The notes: generated from the letters alone by a model not told the origin. Counted from the stretch's first letter, positions 10,811 through 22,600 are shown. The stretch: DNA of 64,000 nt from Microvelia longipes (GCA_018340805.1 JACMZG010001908.1:48219818-48283817); one strand, 5' to 3'. Program-made: numbers and translations.

Positions 10811-10905
10811 TTATGGACCCTTCCAGGATTCGAACCCAGGTACCCTGAGTTTGAGTGGTCGTATTGACTCCGGACCACTGCCATTCAACTCAGAGGCCCA
10901 AAAAA
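10811..10905 (-). mobile_element. tRNA-like head of a composite SINE-like repeat
   Basis: On the minus strand this reads as a class-II-like tRNA relic: acceptor side gggcctc, A-box-like tgagttgaatggcag, a 7-bp stem agtggtc/gaccact around the anticodon position, and a B-box ggttcgaatcc followed by tggaagggtcc. A and B boxes are the RNA polymerase III internal promoter of tRNA genes. Acceptor pairing is poor and no standard anticodon loop can be drawn, so I call it a tRNA-derived SINE head rather than a tRNA gene. An AT-rich link and a ggcgcggtggtccgc module follow downstream. Related copies are at 1.1, 10.68 and 55.7 kb. Confidence 0.55.
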
Positions 10906-11300
10906 CATTGAAAACGACACCCTACTCGAAATTTAATTTTCAACGACCGTAATTTTGGTTTTTATAATTTTTGTGGTTTTTTCGACTTTTTGGTAACTTA
11001 AAGTGGTCGTATCGACTTCGGACCGGTTTCATTCGATTCAGCGCCCAAAATTACATAGAAAACGACACCCTACTCGAAATTTATTTTTTATCGACCTAAA
11101 TTTTGGTTTTTCGGTCATTTACAATGGTTTTTTCGATTTTTAGGTCACTTAGAGTGGTCGTATCGACTTCGGACCGGTTTCATTCGATTCAGCGTCTCAA
11201 AAAACATAAATATTGACCTTTTTCGCGGCAAAAATATTAACCCTGAATTTTGCCGATTTTTTGAAAATTTCGCTGACTCAGCAAACCGGGTTGCTGACGT
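10906..11300. repeat. two to three diverged tandem copies of a companion module
   Basis: The sequences aaaacgacaccctactcgaa, then ttttggtcacttagagtggt, then cggaccggtttcattcgatt recur in order at about 10890-11040 and 11040-11200. The block ends with a tgactcagcaaaccgggttg motif near 11273. The same modules appear at 1.2 and 55.7-55.95 kb, always beside the tRNA-like part. Confidence 0.65.
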
Positions 11301-11420
11301 CACAAAAACCTGGTTTTCAATAGGGTTCGTGTCCTCCCAAAGGTTGATTTTTGTACCAAGTTTGGTTAAAAAATATTAATCCGTTCGAAAGATAGAGTGT
11401 TTACAAGAAAGTGTCTAGAA

Positions 11421-11422
<2 letters not shown>

Positions 11423-11468
<46 letters not shown>

Positions 11469-11510
11469 AATATATATATATATATATATATTATATATAA
11501 TTATATATAA
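11423..11510. repeat. (TA)n microsatellite with interruptions
   Basis: About 90 bases of TA repeats broken by single-base changes. Confidence 0.9.
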
Positions 11511-11839
11511 AGTCTCGCGAAAAAATTTTTTTTCGTCATAAGGGACCTTTGAAACGGATTTGTGTCGTGGTCCGAGGTTCGAATTCCGCCATGACGCCTA
11601 TCCCATTAGGCGAATTTTCAAAGGAAATTCGCTAAAAAGAAGCTGCTTTGCGGTAACATGGTTCATGTCTTTTATCAATTTGTCATATTACTAATATATG
11701 TTAGTGGCATGCTGCCAGGATGCAAGCGAATTTTCAACAAATCGTGATTTATTTTCATAAAGTATATAACTTAATAAAATCAGAACTAATGGTAATAATA
11801 AAATTTACCTTCCCTGGAACAGGGAGGTATTTCCCTTTA

Positions 11840-12480
11840 AAGGAAATATGAGTATATATGTGTGTGTGTTTGTGTTTCTGTTATTATTATATCTATCAGT
11901 GTATTTATACTAGAGAATTAAACTTGGTACGAAATTCAGTCTAGGTGTAGCTGAGCTATCTGGAAAATATTTTTTATAAAGCCATTGACCAGCAATAATC
12001 AAATCAGCAAATATCATAAAACGCAAAAAAAAATTGCAATCAATTTGAGATTTAGCACGCATGTAGCTATGTATACAACTAAAATATGTGCTAAGTTTAA
12101 TCTCATTATCTGGATTAGTTAAATTTTTATCAGATGACCTAAGTAAGTTTTTTTTTAAAAAATGTTTTAAGTAAAGTACGGTTTCGTTTTAATACAAGTA
12201 TATCTATGATTAATGTTGGCTCATAAAATGTAAGCAGCATTGAGCGTGTTCAGTGCCAGAAAGAGTAACCGCAGGGGATGAAACGGATATATTTACTATC
12301 TGAGGTCGAGCGAAGAGAGTCCGAAGACGGGTTGCAGTAAAAATTTAACGACTTTAATAGTCTGAGGACGAGCAAAACGTGTTTGAAATTGGGAGGATGA
12401 GCGTAGCGAATCCGATGTAATGAGAAAAAGCTGAGGTACCCTGTACCGGATTTTTTGTCCTGCATCGAGCTGCATTCAAT
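11840..12480 (+). mobile_element. full-length-looking copy of the 5S-containing dispersed repeat
   Basis: The order is a TG-rich start, tttatactagaga, a long AT-rich body containing tttagcacgcatgtagctat, then a 5S-like segment at 12230-12282 (gtaagcagcattgagcg, gttcagtg, gagtaaccgc), then the hairpin modules ctgaggtcgagcgaagagag, ctgaggacgagcaaaacgtg and gaggatgagcgtagcgaatc, ending at ggtaccctgtaccgg. The same order is found at 41.1-41.7 kb. No protein is encoded. The 5S-like part covers only the 3' half of 5S rRNA. Confidence 0.7.
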
Positions 12481-13355
12481 TCAAGATAATGTGACTAAGA
12501 AATATATATGATTACCTTTTTCTTAATTAGTTAAAGAGAGAGAAATTTTTAACATAGTAGAGGGATAGATACGCGCGCAGGAAATCTACCGTGTTTGCTG
12601 ATTTGTCAGCACTGGAATGTAAGCATCAAATAGTGATTATTTCACACGTGAAATCAATTATCGAACCTAATAACAGTTTGAAAATTGCAATTAATCCTAA
12701 GAAAAACCAAGAGGTTGTGAATTAGCCTTTTATAAACGAATTACCCAATATAAACCGTCAAAGGCACCCGTTATTCCATAGGCTTTTCTTGAAAAAAAAT
12801 GATTTTCCTCAGATAAAGTTTAAATATAATGGTAAATCAGTCATCTTCATAATCAAATAAATCCTTAATTACTTTCTTTGTTGTTTTGTTTATTGTGTCG
12901 GTTAGAAAAGTACAATTTGTGATTAATAGTCGAAAACAGTCTTGAAAACAAGATCATTTGTTTAAGAGAGTCATGACCTAATGATGAGAGATCGATTTCA
13001 GTAAATACTTGTCAGATGCGTGTTAATGTTTATCAGATCTTTTCATATTGTTGTTTGGAAAAGTTTAATTTATTGCTATTAACGAGATATCGATTTGTTA
13101 AAGTTTGTTAACTGTATACTAGCTTATTTCGATTCTCTTTTTTTTTATCAAAGTAATAAGATTTATACTAGGTTTTGAGATACAGCCTGATGTAAATAAG
13201 GAGTTGGAAAAAAGACTGAGTTTTCTTAATTATAAAGAAATTATTTTATACTTAAAATAATGAAAATATATTTAGAATAATAAAATGATAACATCAATCA
13301 CAATTTTATAGGTGTATGTATTATATCAGGATATTTGTATAAAGTTACCGGAATA
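12481..13355. other. no gene recognised
   Basis: AT-rich sequence without a clear repeat or long open frame. Confidence 0.5.
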
Positions 13356-13358
13356 TTT

Positions 13359-13813
13359 TACTTAAGAGTATGTATTTTACTTAAGAGTATCTATTTTACT
13401 TAAGAGTATCTATTTTACTAAAGGTATCTATTTTACTTAAGGTATTATTTTACTAAAGAGTATGTATTTTTACTTAGTATGTATTTTACTTAAGAGTATC
13501 TATTTTACTTAAGAGTATCTATTTTACTTAAGAGTATCTATTTTACTTAAGAGTATCTATTTTACTTAAGAGTATCTATTTTACTTAAGAGTATGTATTT
13601 TACTTAAGAGTATCTATTTTACTTAAGAGTATCTATATTACTTAAGAGTATCTATTTTACTTAAGAGTATCTATTTTACTTAAGAGTATCTATTTTACTT
13701 AAGAGTATCTATTTTACTTAAGAGTATCTATTTTACTTAAGAGTATCTATTTTACTTAAGAGTATCTATTTTACTAAAGAGTATGTATCTTACTTAAGGT
13801 ATGTATTTTACAA
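13359..13813. repeat. 19-bp minisatellite, about 23 copies
   Basis: The unit is tattttacttaagagtatc; the core cttaag is self-complementary. The central copies are nearly identical while both edges are degraded, the usual pattern of an array homogenised by unequal exchange or slippage. Confidence 0.95.
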
Positions 13814-13829
13814 TAATTTAGGGGTACAC

Positions 13830-14330
13830 AGCCACTAAGGGAAAAACATCATAAATTCAAAATTTTAATTTTTTTATGATAATTTTTTAATTGATATTGG
13901 AGTGCGTAGTCTTATCAGGTTCTTACTTCATAATATTAACCCAATGACCTTGAGACGTCACAAATCCATATTTTTATCACGCAAAAATCATTTTTTTCCA
14001 CCAAACAACAGCCAACATTTTTATCAAAACTGCACCAAATTGGTTGTTCGGATATTTAAACTTATAAAATGAATCCCTTTATAATAAATGTTTAAGGAAT
14101 TTTCCAAGAGTGATCCATCTAATTAATATTTTTAGCACAGGTTAAAAAATTGTTGAAGTCTTTAAGTTAAATAAGTACGAAGCAATTTGGAAACTATGAA
14201 AAACATAGCTCCAGTTAAGCCCATATTGTATTTAATATAATAATAATAATATAAATACAAAACATTTTCAACATATATAAATACCCTGGTAGAAAGAAAA
14301 TAAGCATGGAAAACAGACCCTAATTACAAA
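13830..14330. other. no gene recognised
   Basis: AT-rich sequence with no supported feature. Confidence 0.5.
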
Positions 14331-14334
14331 TTTA

Positions 14335-14580
14335 GAGTACCAAGGTACTTTTCCTCGGTCTCTTTTCGCTCGTTCTGAACTTGACATGTTTGCTAAATGC
14401 TGAAGAAGGAGTATAATTAGTCTCTCTACGCTCAGCTAAAAGAGATGAGAAGAATAAAGAGTTAACTATTGCCACGGATTCTAAAACTTGTGTCTTGCTA
14501 AGCTCAATCGAAGTTAAAATACTTAAAGTTAAAGTACTCGACTCTGGGCTCGTTTCGCTCATTATCAGAATTTCATGTTT
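14335..14580 (-). mobile_element. decayed hairpin-module block of the 5S-repeat family
   Basis: On the minus strand the block contains gataatgagcgaaacgagcc at its start, gagcgtagagagac in the middle, and gaacgagcgaaaagagaccg at its end, matching the gaggacgagcgaagcgagtc modules that follow the 5S-like part elsewhere. No 5S-like core is recognisable here. An 84-residue open frame crosses the block but its content comes from the repeat. Confidence 0.45.
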
Positions 14581-14589
14581 ACCCAAATT

Positions 14590-17570
14590 TTATGGCATTA
14601 CTTCATTCTCCCTAAATTTGATTTTAGAATAATAACATAACAAAAGGCTAGCTAGAACGTTATGGCTTAAACTTAATTAAAGCTTAGGGATGTATCATAG
14701 TTGATAATTTTTTATCAGGTAATGCGGGAAATATTTTAATGAATAATTTCACAAGCACATAAACCATTTTGTCACTTAGAGGTTCACGTGGGTAACTTTT
14801 CAATTGAATTAGTCATATTTTTGATGTTTTTAAAATTTTGATGACTCGTCAAAATGAGTTAACAAGGCCTAAAAGCAACGCCTATACCTTCGCAAAAGTT
14901 AGAAAACGTCATAAAAGTTCTTGAAACGGACGGTTCTTAGATAATCTCTGTTTCGAAATATTAGAGTGAAAAAGTAGGCCACAGAATCCTATTTTCCGGG
15001 GGGGGGGAGTCTAATGCTCGAGCAAAACTGCTATAAAACCTTATATATGTTCCATTTGCTTTATCACGCTGTATTTTTTATCAGCTTACTATTTCAGCAT
15101 TTTATTTTTATTTTAATGTTATTCACTTTCTAAAAATTGATCGAAATCAGACATAGTTTTAGTTTTTTAACAGACTCTAGGTTTAAAGACAATGTTTGAG
15201 GGTAATGCAGTGCAAGACTCAAATATTGTCACTAAGCCAAATTTGTTTAACAATAGCAAATTAATAAAATTTTCCCGTTTAACATTAAAAGTAGTCAATT
15301 ATTATCCAATAGAATAGATATATCCAGCACGTGATACTAATAAACGTTTACATGTATTAATATCACGGAATGAGATACTAATGATGTCGCCGTGTGCATA
15401 AACGGTTTCATTAATTGCACAATTAAATATAGGTAGTGGTTTAATACAACATTAAATACTAAAAACACTTGCAAAGAGACCATTATCTCTGTGAGGCAAG
15501 CCAATTAAAAAAATAAAATAAGGGATGTCTCGCTTGCTAGATCGCACTTGCAATCTGATATAAGCTGATCTACATATTAAAATAGTATACTGCGATTTTT
15601 GTCAGATAGGATGTCATTATAATAGTAATCAGTCCTGGAAACAGAAATAAAAAACATGTCTATACAAGGTATTCAGTAGTATGACATACGAAATATTTAA
15701 ATAACTATGTTTATATCCCAATACTAAAAACCAAAAACTAAACTTGTGGGGGTTGCCATGTTCAAACTCACTCCTTCATACAACAATTCAAAATAAAACA
15801 ATCCAAGACATTTTCACATTACTCAAAGTATAACAATATCATCAGCAAAATCAAAGATATTAGTTAGGAGGGGAAGTTAATTCAAGTCAGACTTAAGTGA
15901 CAGAAGTCTTAAAAATAACAAGTGGGGGACCGCACACGCCACAACATGAACGTGCCTTTAACCTGTTCGACGACAAAAAAACCAAGAAAATACTACATTT
16001 TAAGCTAAAAATGCATTTAATTTACTATGATTATATTACATATGTCCTCATACACAGGAGGTAGACTTTAATTTAAGACAACTATGAGGTATGGTAATTA
16101 TGAAACTAGTTATGACACTCTAATTAACTTATTATAGCTGATTCCTTAACTAATACTTCAAGTAGATTTAACCTGTGTATTTAGACATACGTTTAGTTTT
16201 GTTTCTTGATTTATGAGCAAGTAGACTTGTTTAAGGCAAAAGAAAGATTTTCTGTGTTCTAGTTTAACCATCAAACTTGTTTATGAACACAACGGGTTAC
16301 AGTTAAAAGTTAGTTTTGTTACTTTGTTATGCAGTGAAAACATGTCACGTTCTGTTTTGAATAGTTGTACACAAAATAAAAAGAGTATAAAATCAACTAC
16401 AAACTAAACTAAAAACTACAAAAAAAGTAATCAAAGGAAATAACAACATGATATTTGCATGTCCTTGCCTGAAGGGATCGATATGGTAGGATATAAGAGA
16501 ATACATTATGGTAAACTAAAGTCATACGTAGCCGAAACAAGACGCGAGACTAATGCGAAAATTTGGTGGATGTTGGTGCTTGTATCTTGACAATACGACG
16601 AGGGGGTATATATATCCACCTGACCCCACAGTGTACTAAGCCTTGTCTGTCTTACCAATACCCCCTATACAATATTATACCCCCACTACTATGCTAAAGG
16701 CACCCCTAATACTATTTCTGAGTAAAACACCACCACCGTATAATTTTTTATTATATTAAAAATAAATCTGACACTTTTTTTTCTTAAAGGGTATTACTCA
16801 CGGAAAGCAATAATTTTAATAAAGTACACTTTCTTATAGGAAAAAAAAAGAAAAATAGAACTATTACAAACAGTGTATAGACTAATTTTAAACTATATAT
16901 TTGCCCTTAATGAAAAATAAAGAGACAAAAGAGTTCGGATGCCAAGGCCCCCCCCCCCACTGTCGAGTTTGATCAAGTCTCCGAGTAGACCTGCGTCATG
17001 ATCTCACTCTCCCCCCCTCTACGACAACAACCCGTCCATCAACATTAACACACGCGATCCGCCTCCCCGGAGAGTATCGTTATATTTACATCATCTCATT
17101 GTCTTATAAACCCTTCTGTTTTATTGCCTCTGCCAACAAATATAAACTAAGACAGATAAACAATAGCTTTATACCTGGTTATAAATATTGATAACAAATA
17201 AACTAGGATACTTAGATAGAAGAGTCTATCTGAGTTGGCATTGTAATGAAATAATTTTTATAAAAATATTACAAACAATGCACATTATCTGCTTACGGCT
17301 TGAAAATGAGTAATACTGGACTAATTTTAGGACAGCTGTTGCATTTGCAAATTCCCAATGGGTGAAAGCTAAATTACCAATCTATGGAGTTATGAGTAGG
17401 GCTAAATACCCTTGCCTAGGAAATAACATTTCTCAAACAAAACTTGCAAAGTATGTTCATACATTATTTTTTGTGAACAACACATCATATATTTAGAAAG
17501 TTTTAAGAACTCTTGATTTTACTAAAGTACTTTAGTTCGCATGAAATTAGTTTTAAAAACTCTTAAATTT
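14590..17570. other. no gene recognised; homopolymer G and C tracts
   Basis: About 3 kb with no supported gene. It holds a G-run at 14998-15007, a diverged copy of the gactcgtcaaaa/ggttaacaagg module near 14835-14935, a C-rich strand around 16600-17060, and a C-run at 16948-16958. Confidence 0.45.
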
Positions 17571-17618
17571 AATCGAAGAATCAGCTACCGTCGATACTTG
17601 CTGTAGGATATAAATATC

Positions 17619-17655
17619 CCTGGACCGGTTTCGGCATAACGCCATCATCAGCAGG
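17619..17655 (-). ncRNA. hammerhead ribozyme of the PLE terminal repeat, core intact
   Basis: Minus-strand order: CCTG (stem I strand), core CTGATGA, a hairpin of GGC/GCC around a GTTAT loop (stem II), GAAA, then CCGG and TC as a minimal stem III with the cleavage triplet, and CAGG closing stem I. All invariant core positions (CUGANGA, GAAA, NUH) are met. Self-cleavage is expected after the GUC at about 17623/17622. Very short stem III is a known property of PLE hammerheads, which may act as dimers. Confidence 0.7.
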
Positions 17656-17847
17656 CGGGGCAACACTCGAGCTCTCAACTAATAAAGTTAAATCAGTGAT
17701 TAACTTCTAGTCTCAATGAGCACGACGAGCCCTCTGAAGATAAGGAGGAAGTAGGAAAGGGTTTATAAAGGGAATGTGTACTGAGTCAAGGCCGTGACCC
17801 TGAGTAGTCAGGTGTGTGAGTCAGGTGTGCGGGTGAGCCATCTGGCG

Positions 17848-18321
17848 TTATGATGCTTTGTGTCTTTTATTATGATGTGTACCGGTGTCATGGTTTTCCC
17901 GTTTTCGTTTTTTGTCAAGTGCTGGTTTGAGTACCGAAAAAGTAATGTCCGAATTGAAAGTAAGTTGTTCGTTAATAATTGCCTTGTCAGTAATTCTGTG
18001 TTTGTATATTTCTAGTCTTTCAAGTACGTCAAGTTTAGGTCCTTTTGATTGTTTGTGTAGCAGTTTCATAGAGTTTGACATTGTGTCTGGTTCGAGTCCG
18101 TGTATGCGAAGGTGGTTGGCAAAGTTAGAATCTGATTTATCTTTTATGAATGAGCGTAAGTGCTCTTTATACCTAGTGTTTAGTGTACGATATGTTCTAC
18201 CTATATAATTTTGTTGGCAATCTTTGCAAGTTATCTTGTAAACTCCACTTTGGTTATATAAATTTTTCGGGACGTCGTAAATTTTTAAGAAGGGTCCGAC
18301 CAAAAAACTGTATTTACTCAA
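17848..18321 (-). pseudogene. GIY-YIG endonuclease domain of a Penelope-like element (N-truncated)
   Basis: The translation of about 157 residues contains SGVYKITCKDCQQNYIG followed by an R-x7-R and an EH pair, then SNFANHL and H. This is the GIY-YIG nuclease signature with the paired cysteines (CxxC) typical of PLEs: the catalytic-type Tyr of GVY, YIG, the helix Arg and Glu are present. The C-terminus is basic (KKRKRE, then NKRHKAS), suggestive of nuclear targeting or DNA binding. In PLEs this domain is fused C-terminally to the reverse transcriptase and nicks the target. Here an in-frame stop lies just upstream of the first possible start (a TTG), and no RT precedes it, so it is a detached C-terminal fragment rather than an independent gene. 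The terminal repeat follows within about 190 bases. Confidence 0.85.
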
Positions 18322-18324
18322 AAT

Positions 18325-18900
18325 TTACTTTAGGTCAAAAGAAGTCGTTTGAAGCGATATTTTTTGGGTAAGAGCCCCCAAACAGGTTTTCCTATATAAC
18401 TTTTTTTTTTTTTTATTAATTATTCCTTTATTAATTATATTATTTACATTTTACATAAATTAAAATTATTTGTTTATAACAAAGTTTGAATTTAGTAAAA
18501 CTAAAAATTAAATTAATTTATATTATTAGTCAACCTGGAATCACCTCCCACTAATAAGACTAAAGTCTTGTGGCGTGGGAAGGGGTATGGAGTTAAGAGA
18601 ACCTTAGAATCATTAAACATTTCCAAAAGTTTAAAAAAATAATATTTTTAACTCTGGTTCAATGTTATGTAATATAATGTTTTTATAGTAGATAATTTAT
18701 TTAAAAATAAAAAAAATTTAAAAAAAATATTGTAAGGTCTTACCAATTTATATTCAAATAAAATATTGATTTGTACGTTAAATATTTTAAGTAGATAAAA
18801 TAAACAAAAATAAATAAATAAAATAAAAGGGTATATAATATAATAATAAACTAAATAAATAAGTCTATCAATTAATTAAATAATAATATTGTAATTTATA
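18325..18900. other. no gene recognised
   Basis: Very AT-rich sequence with a T-run near 18400 and no long open frame. Confidence 0.5.
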
Positions 18901-18934
18901 TTTAATTTTTTTTAATCCTTATTGATTAGTAATT

Positions 18935-19117
18935 TTATATAAAGTAAAGATTTATTTTTTCTTTGAATTTCTTTGCATTATTAGCTTGTTGTAAATGATT
19001 AGGGAGAGCATTATATTTTGCAACGCTAGTATATTTCCAATCCCTCTGGGCTGTAACTTTATTTATAACTACGGTATAAATGAAGAAAAATAAAAAACAA
19101 TATCTTCCTTTATACAA
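18935..19117 (-). pseudogene. LINE (CR1/Jockey-like) C-terminal fragment
   Basis: The C-terminal half reads SVAKYNALPNHLQQANNAK then KFKEKINLYFI. The pattern YN-x-LP...(F)K-x2-(L/I)-x-(Y)-(L/F) close to the stop is the usual tail of LINE ORF2 proteins of the CR1/L2/Jockey group (WN-LP...FK--LK-YL). The upstream part (MYKGRYCFLFFF...) does not resemble a LINE, so the frame is probably broken near 19040-19070. An AT-rich 3' tail follows at 18900-18934. The call rests on about 30 residues. Confidence 0.5.
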
Positions 19118-19119
19118 AA

Positions 19120-20085
19120 TTTGTTATTAACCTCATAAAAGCAATTTTTACGTATTTAAATCTTTAACTCATGAAGGTATAAACAATGAGTGAAAGCAAA
19201 GAAACGAACGTACAATATATTCAAGCGCCATGTAACGGGAAGGAAAACTAATTTTACACATAAACTTCTTATTTTGACATTATCACAAAGATTTTCACAA
19301 AATCTAGAATTTAAAGTAATTAGGCTTGTGACTCTACTTGCTCACACAGTTTGTGAGTATTCTTTGTGTGTGTGAATGATTAATAATACTTCACTCCCAG
19401 TTCATAGACATAACAGGTAAGGAAGGTAAAGTTTTAGCTATCAGTGTAAAACTTTTAACACTTAGCATACGTTAACAATTCTACTGCATAAAATATTAAT
19501 GACAACACTGCTGAAAAAGATAAGCAAAAATGTAATTGATTATTTTAGATATCAGAAAATTACTGAAGAAAATAATGTTTTGATGGTAGAAATGTATATT
19601 AGATGGATAGAGTGTTTCCACTAAAAATTAAACAGCGAAATTTCACCAGAATCATCTGTTTTAGATATTTTTAAGACCTAAGTGGTTGTTACATAGTTCT
19701 CTGTCTGTATATGTCTGTTTCTGTCATTCTTGTAGCTTCTAGTTTGTTTTGCTCGGAAGATGACACTTAAAACAAGAATTTAAAAAAAGTGAATCTAAAA
19801 CATTAGGTTCGGCGAGTGCAAGTAGAGCTCTATCCTAATTATTATAAATTCTAGATTTAGTGAAAATCTTTAAGAAACCCGTTATTTTATCAGTGAGCCA
19901 ATAAAAATCAATCTAGTAGGTTTAACCTTCGGGGCAAGATAGTCATGTTAGTGCCACTGGCTCATGGACTTAATGGATATTTAATTTTTGACAATTCAAA
20001 GAAAACAAGTCACTAAATTTAAATAAATAAAATATAACGTGACGCTTCTATCCCTTATCATATATACCTAGATATAGAAATAGAC
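19120..20085. other. no gene recognised
   Basis: AT-rich sequence. A block at about 19640-19760 faintly resembles the abundant dispersed repeat (cagacat / ctgtctgtatatgtctg spacing). Confidence 0.4.
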
Positions 20086-20089
20086 TTAG

Positions 20090-20245
20090 TAACTTAACGC
20101 TTTATTTTAGGTACTCTTTCTTAACTGTATTTATATACAAAATGTTGTATGTATATGTGTGTATCTTAATGTATAACAGATTTCTATTGTTTTACTTTGT
20201 AAAATTTAATGAAAATAAAGAATTATTATTATTATTATTATTATC
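20090..20245 (+). mobile_element. possible LINE 3' tail with (ATT)n end
   Basis: An AT-rich block with ttactttgtaaaatttaatg, then aaaataaag, followed directly by about seven ATT units at 20222-20244 resembles 3' ends of invertebrate LINEs. There is no coding part, so this is tentative. Confidence 0.35.
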
Positions 20246-20529
20246 CGTGGAACATAAAAACTATCACAAGCAGTGATTTGAATTTTGTAATATCACATTA
20301 TTAATATTATTCCTCTCTGATTGATTCAACCTTTACTTCGTCTTATTTATTCCGTAGGTGTATAGGAGAAGTATTATGTGTGCAGTAAAAACGAAGATTT
20401 CACCTGAAGTATCCATTGCATATTCTTTGAAACCTTCTGAATGATTTTAACGAAGTTGTCTGTCTGTTTGTGTATGACTGAGCGCATGTATGAGTAAACA
20501 TGATTGAATGCGTGTTGTGTGTGTGGCTT

Positions 20530-21068
20530 AGAATAATACTATATATAGAAGGAGCACTACTGATAACACGAAAGTCGGTTCACTGGTGCAACTAAGTAAT
20601 GCTGCCACCCTAACAATATACAATTTTCTAAAAAAAAAGTTGGCAATACTTCTAGTTGCTGAATTATTATGTTTCTTTATTAATTAATGATTGATTATTC
20701 ATAAAATACTAATATAAATATCGGTGCATTACAATATTTAAATCATTTTAAATTGTAGTTTAACGTATTTATTAAAATTATATATAATAAGTAGTCCTCG
20801 TCAACTAAATCTAGATTCTTGTATTCCGCCACCCTTTTGTCATCTAAGACTAGTTTTATTAAATACTCAGCAGGTGTTTTAAGTTATTATATTTGTTCTT
20901 TACGACCTTTCTTCATTAATAGATATTTATGACAAATATTTAAAATAATGTTTTGTTGTCAGGTTGGCAGCATTACTTAGTTGCACCAGTCAACCGGCTT
21001 TCGTGTTATCAGTGGAATTACATTGTGTTTACGGCCCTGTGCTCCTTCTATATATAGTTTTATTCTAG
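20530..21068. mobile_element. MITE-like element with about 90-bp terminal inverted repeats
   Basis: Left end tagaataatactatatatag then aaggagcac; right end gtgctccttctatatatagt then tttattcta. Further inside, gataacacgaaag and tgcaactaagtaatgctgcc pair with ggcagcattacttagttgca and ctttcgtgttatc. The right arm has about 25 extra bases between the two blocks. The interior is AT-rich without coding capacity. I could not define the target duplication confidently. Confidence 0.75.
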
Positions 21069-21074
21069 GGTGTG

Positions 21075-22085
21075 TGGTAATTGTGTGTTATCGTCTTGTC
21101 ACAGTCTCATCGTGCAAAGTCAAGCTATCCAGAAAATAATTGTTAATACCCTACTTAAACATCAGTCCTCAGTTCCAGTTGTGCCAACCAACCGGAAAAT
21201 AGGTTTTTATGACGTCATAAACCGTCGTGTATGACACAAAATGTCACCTTGTTTAATCATTAATGAGATAATAATAAGAGCAGAATATTAATTTAAAATA
21301 AATTTTAAAGAAACGCTTTGAATAAAATAGACGGGAATTTATAATTAAATAGAATACAACTATAAAACAAAACAAATAATTAAAGTTAGAACACATACCA
21401 TTAAATTTTGAATAAACAGTGAAATAGTCAAAATAATTCAAGAATTAGGTGGATTAGAAAACAAAAGATTTAACCAAATTATTTACTGTGTTTTTTATAA
21501 GAAAAAAAAAAGAATGAAAAAGATCGTTAACTGATTAGTTTTGGAAAGCGGCCAGCGAGCATTTCTAAGCTATCGTAAATTATTTTCAATTAAAACCGAG
21601 TTGAAAGACAAAGTAAAAGTCAGAGAGGTAGGTTTCGACTTTTTATTATTAAGATTAAATTAAGCGGCTGTAATAAATCATTGTCAATCATATAGCTGCT
21701 TTTTCAGATTGTAATTTTCTTTACGACATTTTGAAAACTATAATTCTTTTCCAAGCATATTTTCTTTTAAGGTTAATTTTCTTTTTAAAGACATTTCAAT
21801 AGTGTTAGTAATTTTTTATAATAGAGTGTTAATAGAGTAAATATTAAGATGGATTGCGGTAAGTTATAATACTTTATTAATTCAATATTAAATTACCAAG
21901 CTTTAATACCAGTACAAAGTCAAATATTATTATAATATCATCTACACTACACGAGAGGCATGCTTAATCCATGATAATTTAAAAACACTCAAATCTCTTT
22001 TAGATCTGGCATATCGTTTGTAATAAAACACTACATATATGTCATCCATTAACAGGCAGTCAATCAAATAAATCTGGTAATACTT
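21075..22085. other. no gene recognised
   Basis: AT-rich; a short gacgtcataaaccgtcgtg segment near 21212 resembles modules of the dispersed repeats. Confidence 0.45.
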
Positions 22086-22088
22086 CTA

Positions 22089-22370
22089 TATCATATTTCA
22101 CGAATGCATCAATGACACGTGTTTACTAAGCAGCTTAGTGTTTTATTAGTGTAATTCTTCATGAGAATATCAGCAATTTGTTTTATCATTATATCATATG
22201 TTCACGAATGCATCAATGACATGTGTTCACTAAGCAACCTAGTGTTTTATTAGTGTCATTATTTATGAGAATATTAGCAATTTATTTTATCATTATATCA
22301 TATGTTCACGAATGCATCAATGACATGTGTTTACTAAGCAGCCTAGTGTTTTATTAGTGTAATTAATTAA
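22089..22370. repeat. 104-bp tandem repeat, 2.7 copies
   Basis: The marker cacgaatgcatcaatgaca occurs at 22099, 22203 and 22307, a constant 104-bp period. Copies differ by a handful of substitutions. Confidence 0.92.
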
Positions 22371-22474
22371 AGTTTTAGGCTGTTAAAAAATAGTACCTAA
22401 AAACAGAGTTAGGCGTAACACGGACAGCATAATTAAATCACTCAGAACGTCAAACAAATGCCTAAAGCGGATAA

Positions 22475-22600
22475 CTATTATGAAACCTTGGTTTTGGATT
22501 TTTAGGGTGACCACAAGACTTTTCCTTACAACTACAGCAGTAGGTGAGGAAAAGTAAAAAAGAAAAAAATAATAAAAATATCGTATGAATCTACGAAGGC
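22475..22600. mobile_element. fragment of the abundant dispersed repeat
   Basis: The modules gaaaccttggttttggattt and acttttccttac...gtgaggaaaagtaaaaa match the end of the copy at 38.87-38.95 kb. Confidence 0.45.

Larger units (their letters stand above)
17577..18321 (-). mobile_element. Penelope-like element, truncated 3' portion with terminal repeat
   Basis: Minus-strand order: GIY-YIG coding end (18321-17848), an untranslated section, then the terminal repeat with a hammerhead ribozyme (17655-17619) ending in gcaagtatcgacggtagctg near 17582. The same terminal sequence ends the elements at 41.93, 43.58 and 49.25 kb. The reverse transcriptase part is absent. Confidence 0.85.

Noticed and set aside
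10811..10905. Functional tRNA gene
   Set aside because: A and B boxes are present but acceptor pairing is poor and no standard anticodon loop can be drawn; related copies lie in dispersed repeats.
12250..12465. 71-residue frame on the minus strand
   Set aside because: Lies wholly within the 5S-derived segment and hairpin modules of a dispersed repeat.
17885..18208. 107-residue plus-strand frame
   Set aside because: It is the antisense of the GIY-YIG coding sequence.
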